Shown in pieces: positions 28,805 through 37,855 of a stretch of 44,400 nt of DNA. A model generated the notes under the pieces. That model searched no databases, had not been told where the DNA came from, and saw only the letters and a program-made list of their open reading frames with translations. The translations under genes and the position numbers were made by a program. Numbering within the stretch: position 1 is the stretch's first letter; the number at the start of each line of letters is the position of its first letter. The DNA is from Candidatus Venteria ishoeyi (lineage in GTDB: Bacteria; Pseudomonadota; Gammaproteobacteria; Beggiatoales; Beggiatoaceae), in assembly GCF_030378065.1 (NCBI RefSeq), contig NZ_JAUCGJ010000038.1, forward strand, positions 1 to 44,400, given 5' to 3'.

Positions 28805-30001
28805 ATGAAAACATATGATATGCTTATCGTAGGCGGGGGCATCAGTGGTTTGAGCATGGCACATTATGCGTTGCGTTCAAACTGGCGCAGTGCAGTACTG
28901 GAAGCAACGCCGGAGGTTGGCGGCTTGCTGCATACCACACATTTTGAAAAAACAGATTTCTGGCTGGAACTGGGTGGACATAGTCTTTTTAACTCCTATC
29001 GTCACTTGCTGGGGATTTTGAAAGATGTGGAACAACTGGAGCAAGTGCAGAAAAAAACTGGACTCAGCTTCCAGTTGTGGCAACAAAATATGCTGTCGTC
29101 GATTCCTTCACAACTGAGCTTTCCGCGCTTATTGTTAAATATACCCAAATTATTTATTACTCGTAAAAATGGTCTGAGCGTTGCGCAGTATTACCGCAAG
29201 GTGGTGGGTGATTACAATTACGAGCATGTATTTCGTCATGCGTTTAACGCGGTTATTTCCCAACCAGCCGATGCATTTCCCGCAGATTTACTATTTCGTA
29301 AGAAACCACGCGATAAGACACAGCCCCGCAGCATGATTTTAACGCAAGGTTTACAAAGTATTGCCGAAGCGATTATTGGACAAAATAATTTTGAATGCCT
29401 GACTGGAACTGAAATTAAAGCGATTACTTATCAAGAAGGTCTGTTTGAGCTTACTGATCAGCAAAATAAAAAATATTATAGTCGTACCTTGACGCTGGCA
29501 ACGCCTGTGGCAACTACTGTGTCTTTATTAAAAACAGCATTTCCACAGTTATGCGAATCCTTGCAACATATTCCCTCCGCCAATATTCAAAGTCTGGGAG
29601 TGCTGGTTGACGCATCAGCCGTGTCACTGAAACCTGTAGGCGGTATTATTGCCACCGATGCAGCATTTTATTCCGTGGTTTCCCGCGACCCCCTGCCCAA
29701 TGAACGTTATCGTGGTTTTACTTTCCACTTTAAGCCACAAATTGATGAAAAAACCCGAATAAATACCGTGTGCAAAGTGCTGAACATCACACCAGAGCAG
29801 ATTCTGCAACAAAAAACCCGATATAGTAGCCTGCCCAGCCTCGGTGCCGGACATCATCAAAACCTTGCGCATTTACAAAAAAACTTAGACTCCTTGCCAC
29901 TGGCATTAACGGGAAATTATTTTTACGGCTTATCAATTGAGGATTGCGTCAGTCGTTCTATGATGGAATACCAGCGTTTACAAACATTTTTGGATAATTA
30001 A
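28805..30001 (+). CDS. FAD-dependent amine-oxidase-fold oxidoreductase (protoporphyrinogen oxidase-like)
   Basis: A 398-residue flavoprotein. An N-terminal Rossmann dinucleotide site has V-G-G-G-I-S-G-L-S-M-A (9-19), followed by L-E-A-T-P-E-V-G-G-L-L (33-43), as in amine oxidases, phytoene desaturases and HemY-type protoporphyrinogen oxidases. The C-terminal FAD contact L-A-L-T-G-N-Y-F-Y-G-L-S-I-E-D-C-V fits the same fold. It is shorter than typical HemY (about 450-470), so the substrate is uncertain. A good ribosome site (CAGGAG) precedes the ATG. It is followed by a convergent DUF4178 gene. Confidence 0.75.
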   Translation: MKTYDMLIVGGGISGLSMAHYALRSNWRSAVLEATPEVGGLLHTTHFEKTDFWLELGGHSLFNSYRHLLGILKDVEQLEQVQKKTGLSFQLWQQNMLSSIPSQLSFPRLLLNIPKLFITRKNGLSVAQYYRKVVGDYNYEHVFRHAFNAVISQPADAFPADLLFRKKPRDKTQPRSMILTQGLQSIAEAIIGQNNFECLTGTEIKAITYQEGLFELTDQQNKKYYSRTLTLATPVATTVSLLKTAFPQLCESLQHIPSANIQSLGVLVDASAVSLKPVGGIIATDAAFYSVVSRDPLPNERYRGFTFHFKPQIDEKTRINTVCKVLNITPEQILQQKTRYSSLPSLGAGHHQNLAHLQKNLDSLPLALTGNYFYGLSIEDCVSRSMMEYQRLQTFLDN

Positions 30002-30024
30002 GCTGAATTGTGAAAACCTTCCAG

Positions 30025-30064
30025 GTCTTAGGAACGAGGATTTTATAATCCTCGTTCCTAAGAC
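30025..30064. terminator. Perfect hairpin between convergent genes
   Basis: A 17-bp perfect inverted repeat (GTCTTAGGAACGAGGAT and its complement, six-base loop) fills the gap between the oxidoreductase and the DUF4178 gene. It lacks a T-run on either strand, so it could be a short dispersed repeat acting as an mRNA end rather than a classic terminator. Confidence 0.55.
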
Positions 30065-30077
30065 CCGGAATAAAATT

Positions 30078-30794
30078 TCATAAGGCTTTTACTTCAAACG
30101 AGTCAACCCAGCGTCCCTCATAGGCGTATAATGTTTTTTTCTCAATTTCCAGGGTCATGAAATAACCTTTTTCCCCCTGAAGATGCAGGTAATCATAGTG
30201 ATCGCCAAGATTAAATAATTCCGGTAATTCCCCCTGTAAACCAATACAGTTGGCTGTGCCACGCTCTGTCACCAACAAGGTACGATTATTTAAGCTGATC
30301 TCATCGCCAACCGAAAGTTGTTGCAGGCTTTCAGCTTGTGCAATTTTTATCGTCTCAGTGGACTGCTTGGGTTGCGCTGAATCTAAACTAAAGTCCAGTG
30401 GGGCGCTCAGTAACTGCGCAGGCAGCGATAAACTATGGATGGATACGGGCACTTCAATGGCAATATCACCTTCATCCACGCTCACCCATTTGCCCTCTTC
30501 TCCGCTGTTACTGCTAATAACCCACCACTCATCCCAATAACCATGTGCATATTCAAAACGTACATGACCAACCGGGGTAAATTTCCAGTCACGATAGGTA
30601 AAATTTTGATAGAGTTGCAGCAAAGAGGGATAATCTGCCATCACAGATTGTATGCCGCGCAGTTGCACCACCTTGTCATCCAAAAACAAACCACTGCCGC
30701 AATGCGGACAGGTCATCAATTTGGTATAACGAAAATGCAAGGCTAAAGGGCCGCCGCAAGAGGGACAATTGTATGTTGGGAATTGATTTTCCAT
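30078..30794 (-). CDS. DUF4178 protein with zinc ribbons
   Basis: A 238-residue protein. Two CxxC pairs at the start (C10-P-S-C13 and C29-P-H-C32) form a zinc ribbon. DUF4178-type blocks follow: D-W-K-F-T-P-V-G-H-V-R-F-E-Y with W-D-E-W-W-V near 90-110, and I-S-L-N-N-R-T-L-L-V-T-E near 174-185. DUF4178 genes often neighbour ion-channel-like and polyamine genes, but none is here. I placed the start at the ATG 30794 (M-E-N-Q-F-P), since the longer frame to 30869 adds an unlikely Cys-rich stretch. It is probably cytoplasmic; function unknown. Confidence 0.75.
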   Translation of the reverse strand: MENQFPTYNCPSCGGPLALHFRYTKLMTCPHCGSGLFLDDKVVQLRGIQSVMADYPSLLQLYQNFTYRDWKFTPVGHVRFEYAHGYWDEWWVISSNSGEEGKWVSVDEGDIAIEVPVSIHSLSLPAQLLSAPLDFSLDSAQPKQSTETIKIAQAESLQQLSVGDEISLNNRTLLVTERGTANCIGLQGELPELFNLGDHYDYLHLQGEKGYFMTLEIEKKTLYAYEGRWVDSFEVKAL

Positions 30795-30963
30795 GAACAC
30801 TATTGTAAACGCAGTTGCCCGATTAAAACAGTGCAACAAGATCCTGATGCAGCACCTGCACGCAAGCAAAGTTTACAAAAGGTTCAGGCTATCGGTATTT
30901 TGTGAGTAAAAAAATGTTAAAAAAAGTAGAGCCACTCATGCAATCCCCCTGGAATCAAGGTAT

Positions 30964-30992
30964 TTGACATTATTTGAGTAAAACGGTAACTT
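30964..30992 (+). promoter_or_regulatory. Promoter of the rubrerythrin gene
   Basis: A consensus -35 box TTGACA (30964-30969), a 17-base spacer and a weak -10 box TAACTT (30987-30992) lie about 75 bases before the ATG. The start point would fall about 31000, next to the dyad at 31002-31018. Confidence 0.5.
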
Positions 30993-31001
30993 ATTATTCA
31001 A

Positions 31002-31018
31002 TTTAGATTGATTCTAAA
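31002..31018. promoter_or_regulatory. PerR/Fur-type 7-1-7 dyad upstream of rubrerythrin
   Basis: TTAGATT-G-ATTCTAA at 31003-31017, extended by A/T to about 21 bases, is an inverted repeat with one mismatch. It has the 7-1-7 shape of Fur-family PerR boxes (TTAtAATnATTaTAA type) and covers the predicted transcription start. Rubrerythrin is a classic PerR target, so peroxide control is a reasonable inference. Confidence 0.5.
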
Positions 31019-31065
31019 TTTTTTATTAGACAGATTTCATAAGTTACAACACTTGGGAGTACACA

Positions 31066-31485
31066 ATGGATTTAAAAAATAGCAAAACCGAACAACACCT
31101 GAAAGATGCTTTTGCCGGTGAATCTCAGGCAAACCGTCGTTACCTGTATTTTGCAGCCAAAGCCGATGTTGAAGGCTATAATGATGTTTCCGCTGTTTTC
31201 CGTTCTACCGCAGAAGGTGAAACCGGTCATGCACATGGTCATCTGGAATACCTGGAAGAAACCGGTGATCCAGCAACTGGACTGCCTATCGGTAGCACCA
31301 GCAACAACCTGAAAGCAGCCATTGCCGGTGAAACCCACGAATATACCGACATGTATCCGGGTATGGCTAAAGATGCGCGTGAAGAAGGTTTTGACGAAAT
31401 CGCAGACTGGTTTGAAACCCTGGCTAAAGCAGAACGCTCCCACGCAAACCGTTTCCAGAAAGCTCTGGATAACCTGGAAGCCTGA
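31066..31485 (+). CDS. Rubrerythrin (short form without rubredoxin domain)
   Basis: A 139-residue di-iron four-helix protein of the ferritin-like fold that reduces peroxide. Iron ligands visible: Glu19 (A-G-E-S), Glu52-x-x-His55, Glu89 and Glu92 (A-G-E-T-H-E), and Glu123-x-x-His126. The usual C-terminal rubredoxin CxxC domain is missing and the protein ends soon after helix four, as in sulerythrin-like forms. The ribosome site TTGGGAG precedes the ATG. It is monocistronic, with its own promoter and a terminator at 31679-31726. Repeat R1 copy B starts two bases after the stop. Confidence 0.93.
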   Translation: MDLKNSKTEQHLKDAFAGESQANRRYLYFAAKADVEGYNDVSAVFRSTAEGETGHAHGHLEYLEETGDPATGLPIGSTSNNLKAAIAGETHEYTDMYPGMAKDAREEGFDEIADWFETLAKAERSHANRFQKALDNLEA

Positions 31486-31487
31486 GA

Positions 31488-31579
31488 CTAGCACATTGCC
31501 AAGCTTATTTTGACGGAAGTGCAGACCTGACAGGTTTTTGGTATGAAACCCGACAATAGAATGTTGCTGATGTACCAGG
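31488..31579 (-). repeat. Repeat R1, copy B
   Basis: An inverted copy of the R1 element also seen at 7733-7832 and 37856-37943. Read on the minus strand it starts CCTGGTACATCAGCAA, contains attctattgtcggg and ataccaaaaacctgtcagg, and ends cgtcaaaataagcttgg. It begins two bases after the rubrerythrin stop codon, between that gene and its terminator, so it is transcribed in the 3' UTR. Confidence 0.8.
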
Positions 31580-31678
31580 GGGCGGGAATGTTATAACGCC
31601 CGAAACTTGAGAACGCTTTATGGTTCATTTTCTGCGTTAGTTTCGGTTTTTATTTCATTTTTGTTCCTCAAGTGTAAT

Positions 31679-31726
31679 AAAAAATCCAGGCTGAAATCTG
31701 TTTAAGATTCCAGCCTGGATTTTTTT
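31679..31726 (+). terminator. Rho-independent terminator after rubrerythrin
   Basis: Left arm aaaaaatccaggctgaaatc and right arm gattccagcctggatttttt pair with one mismatch around a short loop, ending in a T-run. With R1 copy B it fills most of the 325-base gap before tpiA; nothing else is seen there. Confidence 0.9.
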
Positions 31727-31810
31727 ATGCTGAAAATATTGATTTTCATTTGAGCAACAGGTATGATTTACGGCTTTTTTAGTATCTAAAGCTTCTCCAG
31801 GAGTTGTTTC

Positions 31811-32563
31811 ATGCGCCAGATTTTAGTTGCCGGTAACTGGAAAATGAATGGTTCAACCGCCAGCATTGCCTCCTTACTTGACGGTATCAAAGCCGGAATG
31901 GATAAGGTACAGGGTAATGTCAGTGTTGCCGTATGCCCGCCTTTTGTCTACTTACAACAGGTTGCCAGTGCATTGGAAGGCAGCAAAATTGCCTGGGGTG
32001 GTCAAAATGTTTCTAGCGAAGCTTCCGGGGCATTTACTGGAGAAATTGCGTTAGACATGCTCAAAGACTTTGCCTGTCATTATGTGATTATTGGTCACTC
32101 TGAGCGCCGCAGTTTATATGGTGAGAGCGACGAAATCGTTGCCGATAAATATGCAGTGGTTCGCGCAGGTGGACTCAAACCCATTTTGTGCGTTGGTGAA
32201 TTACTGGAAGAGCGCGAAGCGGGTCAAACAGAAGCTGTTGTTGCAAAACAATTGGATGCCGTCTTAGCCCGTAATGGCGTAGAGGCATTGGCAGATGGCG
32301 TCATTGCTTATGAACCTGTCTGGGCAATTGGTACCGGCAAAACCGCATCACCGGAACAAGCGCAAGAAGTTCATGCTTTTATTCGTGCAAAAATTGCCAA
32401 GCAAAGTCAGGAAGTTGCCGATAAGGTACAGATTCTTTATGGTGGCAGCATGAAACCGGGCAATGCTGCGGACTTACTGGCAAAACCAGATATTGATGGT
32501 GGTTTAATTGGTGGCGCAGCACTGAAAGCAGAAGATTTCCTGGGTATTTGCACGGCTGCATAA
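31811..32563 (+). CDS. tpiA: Triosephosphate isomerase
   Basis: A 250-residue TIM-barrel enzyme that interconverts dihydroxyacetone phosphate and glyceraldehyde 3-phosphate. Catalytic residues: Lys11 (G-N-W-K-M-N), His96 (I-G-H-S-E-R-R) and Glu168 (Y-E-P-V-W-A-I-G-T-G-K). The phosphate loop G-G-S-M-K-P-G-N and the late G-G-L-I-G-G-A-A-L-K are intact. Length is typical. Its linkage to secG and a tRNA-Leu gene downstream is the usual gammaproteobacterial order. Confidence 0.97.
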   Translation: MRQILVAGNWKMNGSTASIASLLDGIKAGMDKVQGNVSVAVCPPFVYLQQVASALEGSKIAWGGQNVSSEASGAFTGEIALDMLKDFACHYVIIGHSERRSLYGESDEIVADKYAVVRAGGLKPILCVGELLEEREAGQTEAVVAKQLDAVLARNGVEALADGVIAYEPVWAIGTGKTASPEQAQEVHAFIRAKIAKQSQEVADKVQILYGGSMKPGNAADLLAKPDIDGGLIGGAALKAEDFLGICTAA

Positions 32564-32631
32564 GAACGTATTACGATACGTAATCAGCATTTCCATGCTA
32601 AGGCGTGGAAACAAGAGAACAAAATAATATT

Positions 32632-33096
32632 ATGACTGAATTTTTTCATGTACTGCACATATTTATTGCTTTAGGCCTTGTTGGTCTGATTTTGATTCAA
32701 CATGGCAAGGGCGCAGACGCTGGTGCAGCTTTTGGTAGCGGCGCTTCTTCCACCGTATTTGGGAGTCAAGGATCTGGCAGCTTTCTGACTCGCTCCACGG
32801 CAATATTAGCAGTTATCTTTTTTGTTACCAATCTGGTCTTAGCTTATCTCAGTTCGCAAGTTGCTGAGCCAGAAAGTGTGATACAGGAAGTGACAGAACC
32901 TGCACCTTTGTCTTTACCGACTGAAATACCAGTACTGCCGGAAGCGGGTAATGAAGTTCCCACAATACCTGTAGTACCAGCAAAAGAAGAAGCAGCATCC
33001 GCTGAGATACCCGTTGCGCCTGCAACTCAACAGCCTGCGCCTGTAGACGCGAAGCCTGTAGCAACAGAAACAGGAGCAGCACCTGATACTCAGTAA
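32632..33096 (+). CDS. secG: Preprotein translocase subunit SecG
   Basis: A 154-residue SecYEG accessory subunit with two membrane helices (about 6-24 and 55-76) linked by the conserved Q-H-G-K-G-A-D-A-G-A-A-F-G-S-G-A-S loop. The C-terminal 75 residues are a Pro/Glu/Ala-rich tail of low complexity, longer than in E. coli (110 residues in total). I chose the ATG at 32632 (M-T-E-F-F-H), not the in-frame GTG at 32605. It is followed 10 bases later by a tRNA gene, so the two may share a transcript. Confidence 0.92.
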   Translation: MTEFFHVLHIFIALGLVGLILIQHGKGADAGAAFGSGASSTVFGSQGSGSFLTRSTAILAVIFFVTNLVLAYLSSQVAEPESVIQEVTEPAPLSLPTEIPVLPEAGNEVPTIPVVPAKEEAASAEIPVAPATQQPAPVDAKPVATETGAAPDTQ

Positions 33097-33106
33097 TACA
33101 GAACAT

Positions 33107-33191
33107 GCCGATGTGGTGAAATTGGTAGACACGCCATCTTGAGGGGGTGGTAGCGAAAGCTGTGCCGGTTCGAGTCCGGCCATCGGCACCA
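33107..33191 (+). tRNA. tRNA-Leu, anticodon GAG
   Basis: An 85-base class II tRNA with encoded CCA. Acceptor arms GCCGATG and CATCGGC pair perfectly. The anticodon arm is CCATC/GGTGG with loop TTGAGGG (anticodon GAG, reading CUC/CUU). A variable arm follows, and the T-arm is CCGG/CCGG with loop TTCGAGT. Its position after secG is conserved in many gammaproteobacteria. Confidence 0.97.
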
Positions 33192-33223
33192 AATCATGAA
33201 ACCATAGTGTTTCACAAGTACCT

Positions 33224-33261
33224 AAAACCCGCATAACGCTAAGTTATGCGGGTTTTTTATT
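33224..33261 (+). terminator. Rho-independent terminator after tRNA-Leu
   Basis: AAAACCCGCATAAC pairs with GTTATGCGGGTTTT around a five-base loop, followed by more T. It ends the tpiA-secG-tRNA unit. The remaining bases to groES hold the groESL promoter and operator. Confidence 0.92.
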
Positions 33262-33374
33262 ACATTTGTCACCTCATGATTAACCGCTGTTACGCAAATG
33301 TGATGCAAAAAATAGCAACTGCGTAACATTAATCATTGAATACAGAGAATACAGAAAATTTTCACCCAAAATGG

Positions 33375-33402
33375 TTGACATCAAATATTTCACCCTTATT
33401 AT
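33375..33402 (+). promoter_or_regulatory. groESL promoter
   Basis: TTGACA (33375-33380), 16-base spacer, TATTAT (33397-33402). This is a vegetative sigma-70 promoter; no heat-shock sigma-32 boxes are evident. The CIRCE-like dyad starts at the end of the -10 box. Confidence 0.75.
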
Positions 33403-33428
33403 TAGCAACCACTCGGAGAGAGTGCTAA
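33402..33428. promoter_or_regulatory. CIRCE-like HrcA operator
   Basis: Left half TTAGCAACC, nine-base spacer, right half GAGTGCTAA. The right half is the perfect CIRCE sequence and the left matches 7 of 9 positions of TTAGCACTC, with the canonical spacing. Binding by the HrcA repressor would block the overlapping promoter. Confidence 0.8.
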
Positions 33429-33492
33429 CAATCTTTCTCTCCTACATATTGTTATTAAGTTTATATTTGTTTTCTAAGGAGACATTGAACAT

Positions 33493-33783
33493 ATGAATAT
33501 TCGTCCATTACATGATCGCGTGGTTATTCGCCGCATGGAAGAAGAACGTACCAGCGCCGGTGGTATCATCATGCCAGATAGCGCCACTGAAAAACCTTCT
33601 CGCGGTGAAGTGATTGCCGTGGGTAATGGCAAGGTTCTGGATAATGGGCAACAGCGTGGTCTGGATGTCAAAGTCGGTGATACCGTATTGTTTGGCAAAT
33701 ATTCCGGCAACGAAGTAAAAGTTGACGACGAAGAACTTCTGGTGATGCGTGAAGACGACATCATGGCAGTGGTTGAAGCTTAA
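33493..33783 (+). CDS. groES: Co-chaperonin GroES
   Basis: A 96-residue heptameric lid of the GroEL chaperonin. Signature start [14 protein letters not shown], mobile loop [13 protein letters not shown], and [10 protein letters not shown] near 68-77. Ribosome site AAGGAG lies upstream of the ATG. It is the first gene of a two-gene operon. Confidence 0.98.
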   Translation: MNIRPLHDRVVIRRMEEERTSAGGIIMPDSATEKPSRGEVIAVGNGKVLDNGQQRGLDVKVGDTVLFGKYSGNEVKVDDEELLVMREDDIMAVVEA

Positions 33784-33834
33784 TCGCTCCCACCTGCATC
33801 CAACATTAAATTTTAACCAAGAATTACGCAATAG

Positions 33835-35505
<1,671 letters not shown>

Positions 35506-35514
35506 TTAATCTGG

Positions 35515-35637
35515 ATTCGATAGAAGCTTCTTTCAGCATTAACAGTGCTGAAAACCGCTTCTGTCTCATGCTGTTTAACCTGAGTTCGACGTAAGCTTCA
35601 TTTTGCGCTTATGGCGCAAAAAGCCGCTTCCGTCTCA
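35515..35637 (+). repeat. Two direct 54-nt hairpin units after groEL
   Basis: Units at 35515-35568 and 35584-35637 share both ends (ttcga...aagcttc and ccgcttc-gtctca). Their inner stems differ in sequence yet both pair: TTTCAGCA/TGCTGAAA in the first and TTTTGCGC/GCGCAAAA in the second. Outer AAGC/GCTT pairs are kept. Such compensatory change suggests a structured RNA element in the groEL 3' region, or a structured repeat. Confidence 0.65.
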
Positions 35638-35728
35638 ACTTAAGTGTTTGATAGTGTGTGTGTACCAGATGCCATTGTGTTTGCTTTGGGAATGTCGCCT
35701 AGCGGATTTCTTGAAGCACTGATGTTGC

Positions 35729-35777
35729 ACCAAAAAAAACCTGCAAATCCTGATTGGATTTGCAGGTTTTTTTTGGT
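35729..35777. terminator. Strong bidirectional terminator
   Basis: A perfect 22-bp stem (ACCAAAAAAAACCTGCAAATCC and its complement, five-base loop) gives T-runs on both strands. It probably ends transcripts from the groEL side. Confidence 0.9.
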
Positions 35778-35860
35778 TTCCACACGCCCTGCGTGGTAAC
35801 CCGTGGCGGCGTACCTGCGCCGCGTATTGGTTTAACACAAGGCTCGTGGGAGTGGGAAAA
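35778..35860 (+). repeat. Repeat R2, copy 1
   Basis: It shares cctgcgtggtaacccgtgg and the right end cgtgggagtgggaaaa with copies at 37286-37370 and 40846-40914. The inverted ends are of the ccCACGCGCC/GGCGCGTGGG type, here partly diverged. It lies between the terminator and a group II intron tail. Confidence 0.75.
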
Positions 35861-35869
35861 AATAGACTT

Positions 35870-36010
35870 AATCTCAACCAGAAATGGGAGGAGGTTTAAG
35901 TTTACGCAAACTTGCTACTTTGCAAGGGGCATGAAGAACTGAATGAAAAGAGAGTTTCATGTTCGGTTCTGTGAAAGGCTGAGGGGGGAAGCTCCCTCGG
36001 CCTATTCGAC
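35870..36010 (+). mobile_element. Group II intron 3' remnant (domains V and VI)
   Basis: Domain V is exactly 34 nt at 35936-35969: lower stem GAACTG/CGGTTC, a two-base bulge, upper stem ATGAAA/TTTCAT and a GAGA (GNRA) loop region. It aligns base for base in length with the standard bacterial domain V. Domain VI follows (35970-36010), with GGCTGAGGG pairing to CCCTCGGCC and the typical end CTATTCGAC. No reverse transcriptase/maturase frame or 5' intron end (GUGYG) is found, so this is a solo tail. The left edge is approximate. It sits downstream of a terminator, a site favoured by group IIC introns. Confidence 0.75.
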
Positions 36011-36014
36011 CAGG

Positions 36015-37088
36015 TTATTGATTAAGCTTAATTAATAGCTCGTTAATCACACTCTCAGCGAACTCGATTTGCCCTAAATCATCTGGCTGTGGCTCATGGG
36101 TAAGTCTTTTGGCAAAATATTCCTGCTCAGCAATCTTCCGATCTATATTTTTCTGCTTAATTTCTCCCGACTTCATCATCGATAACGAAAGCATATTGCT
36201 TAGCTTGGTTCCGGTCATGCTATAGCAACTACCGGTTCTAATGCTCTCAACAGAGCTGAAACGACATCCTGATAACGAGTTATTATCATCGTTTATTGAA
36301 AATGTATAAACATTGTCGATGTTATTAAGGCTGTTAAAATCAAGTATTAAAAATAATTGAACATCAGGGTTATAGGAAACTGCTGCTGTATTACCAGATT
36401 GGTCAGTACCCATTATAATATAAGTGCCTGGGTCGCTATCATTCTCTATGGCTTCCCCAGTGAATGTATATTGTCTGGTGAATTCACTCAGTATCTTAAA
36501 TTTTAACTCCCAACTGCCATACATGCGTTCTGGCTGGCAACGATTGTAGTTGCTTCCACTTAGTCCTTCGCAGTTACTGGTATTTGCTGGCGGTGCGGAC
36601 ACATTATTACAGCCTTCGCCCCAGCAATAGTCATGACGAACATAACGCCAGTCTGCTTTATCTACGCTAATACGACTTGAGTCATCAGAACGACCGCCAA
36701 TAATACTAGGTGAGCGTCCTTCAAATTGACTACTCATGCGCACTTCAAACAAGCCAACATGGAAAAAATTTAAATTCACTGTGCCAGATTGTGCAAACCA
36801 GATTTTTGTATAGATTTCAGGGTTGCCTTCGTTGCCCCAACTTACATTGTCCTGGCTGGCATAAAAATAACCAGCAATAACTGAATCACCACTATTGGTA
36901 ACAACACGCTTGGTTTCTTGCCATTGTAAGTCAAAATCACCGGTTGATTGTCCGGCATCAAGCGTACCCAACATGCGCGCATCAATGGTTAATTTACCAA
37001 CATTAGGTAAACCTGAAATTGTCACTGCTAAAACGGAATGGTTAAGCAGGGCGGATAACAGAAAGCTAAGTAATACATATCTCTTCAT
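36015..37088 (-). CDS. Secreted protein of unknown function
   Basis: A 357-residue exported protein. The signal peptide (M-K-R-Y-V-L-L-S-F-L-L-S-A-L-L, ending V-L-A near 21) is clear. The mature region is rich in Ser, Asn, Gly and aromatic residues, which suggests a beta-structured extracellular or periplasmic protein. A Cys cluster (C-W-G-E-G-C near 155-160, then N-C-E-G-L and N-R-C-Q-P) could form disulfides. The last 60 residues are charged and helical. I do not recognise a family. A perfect dyad lies about 90 bases before the start. Its stop codon lies five bases from the end of the group II intron tail. Confidence 0.7.
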   Translation of the reverse strand: MKRYVLLSFLLSALLNHSVLAVTISGLPNVGKLTIDARMLGTLDAGQSTGDFDLQWQETKRVVTNSGDSVIAGYFYASQDNVSWGNEGNPEIYTKIWFAQSGTVNLNFFHVGLFEVRMSSQFEGRSPSIIGGRSDDSSRISVDKADWRYVRHDYCWGEGCNNVSAPPANTSNCEGLSGSNYNRCQPERMYGSWELKFKILSEFTRQYTFTGEAIENDSDPGTYIIMGTDQSGNTAAVSYNPDVQLFLILDFNSLNNIDNVYTFSINDDNNSLSGCRFSSVESIRTGSCYSMTGTKLSNMLSLSMMKSGEIKQKNIDRKIAEQEYFAKRLTHEPQPDDLGQIEFAESVINELLIKLNQ

Positions 37089-37178
37089 AATAAAGTCCTT
37101 GTATATTGAATTTAACCTGCTCGTGCAATGTGTAAAATTTTCAATATTAAAAACAGCTCAGCAGGGTGTAATGTGAAA

Positions 37179-37201
37179 TTAATACCATATGATGGTATTA
37201 A
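37179..37201. promoter_or_regulatory. Perfect 10-bp dyad upstream of the secreted protein gene
   Basis: TTAATACCAT and ATGGTATTAA are separated by ATG. The position, about 90 bases before the gene start, suits an operator. No regulator can be assigned. Confidence 0.4.
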
Positions 37202-37285
37202 GACTATTCCAGTATAATATTTTTAATTTTGTAAAAATGTTATTTTATTGTGCTGGTTGTTGTTCTGTATTGTAACTTTTTCTAA

Positions 37286-37370
37286 TTCTCACGTACCCTG
37301 TATGGTAACCCGTGGCGGCGTACCTGTGCCGCGAGTTGATTCGTGACGCAGGCGCGTGGGAGCGAGAAAA
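37286..37370 (+). repeat. Repeat R2, copy 2
   Basis: ctcacgtaccctgtatggt, then aacccgtggcggcgtacctg, then ggcgcgtgggagcgagaaaa: the same arrangement as copies 1 and 3. It ends eight bases before the arsR-type gene stop, so it is at a gene 3' end like the others. Confidence 0.78.
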
Positions 37371-37377
37371 AGAGGTG

Positions 37378-37719
37378 CTAAATTTGTTCAGCAAGTTGTT
37401 TCATAAATATCTGTATATTCTCTTCATTTCTTTTATAGTAGGTCCAGGGGCCAATACGCCTGGATTGAATAATACCTGCACGGTGTAAGGTGGCTAGGTA
37501 AGATGACACTGTAGACTGAGATAGCCCCGATGTTTCCTGAATGATGCTGACACACACACCTTCTTGATCAGCATCAACAAGCTGATCTGCAACGGGAAAA
37601 TGCTTCTTTGGCTCTTTCAGTTTTTGGACGATTGTTAATCGTACTGGATTTGACAGCGCTTTAAATACTTCAAGAATATCCAATGAAATCAGTCCTTTGT
37701 TTAGATATGAAACTTGCAT
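37378..37719 (-). CDS. ArsR-family winged-helix repressor
   Basis: A 113-residue transcription regulator. The start of the wHTH reads L-E-V-F-K-A-L-S-N-P-V-R-L-T-I-V. The recognition helix lies in T-S-G-L-S-Q-S-T-V-S-S-Y-L-A-T-L (about 66-81), and the wing in R-I-G-P-W-T-Y-Y-K-R. A single Cys (G-V-C-V-S-I near 55) lies before the HTH. The metal-binding CxC of ArsR/SmtB is missing, so it may sense redox or small electrophiles. It is on the same strand as and downstream of the alkene reductase gene, which it may regulate. Its ATG lies in AT-rich DNA with a partial dyad (ATATTTAGGTAT). Confidence 0.85.
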   Translation of the reverse strand: MQVSYLNKGLISLDILEVFKALSNPVRLTIVQKLKEPKKHFPVADQLVDADQEGVCVSIIQETSGLSQSTVSSYLATLHRAGIIQSRRIGPWTYYKRNEENIQIFMKQLAEQI

Positions 37720-37855
37720 ATTACGATATTTAGGTATTTCTGTAAAACCGAACCCTTTGACAAAATTTAATATTCCAGAAGGGAGAGTAGCCCAATAATA
37801 TCCATTAAAACATAGAAATGATAAGTGAATATTGTGCTCTCCAGCTTACAGATAT

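Noticed and set aside
30795-30869. Longer N terminus for the DUF4178 protein
   Set aside because: The added 25 residues are Cys-rich and atypical; the zinc-ribbon start fits the ATG at 30794.
35641-35728. Short coding frames between the 54-nt units and the terminator
   Set aside because: No frame has a start, ribosome site or recognisable homology; it is treated as non-coding.
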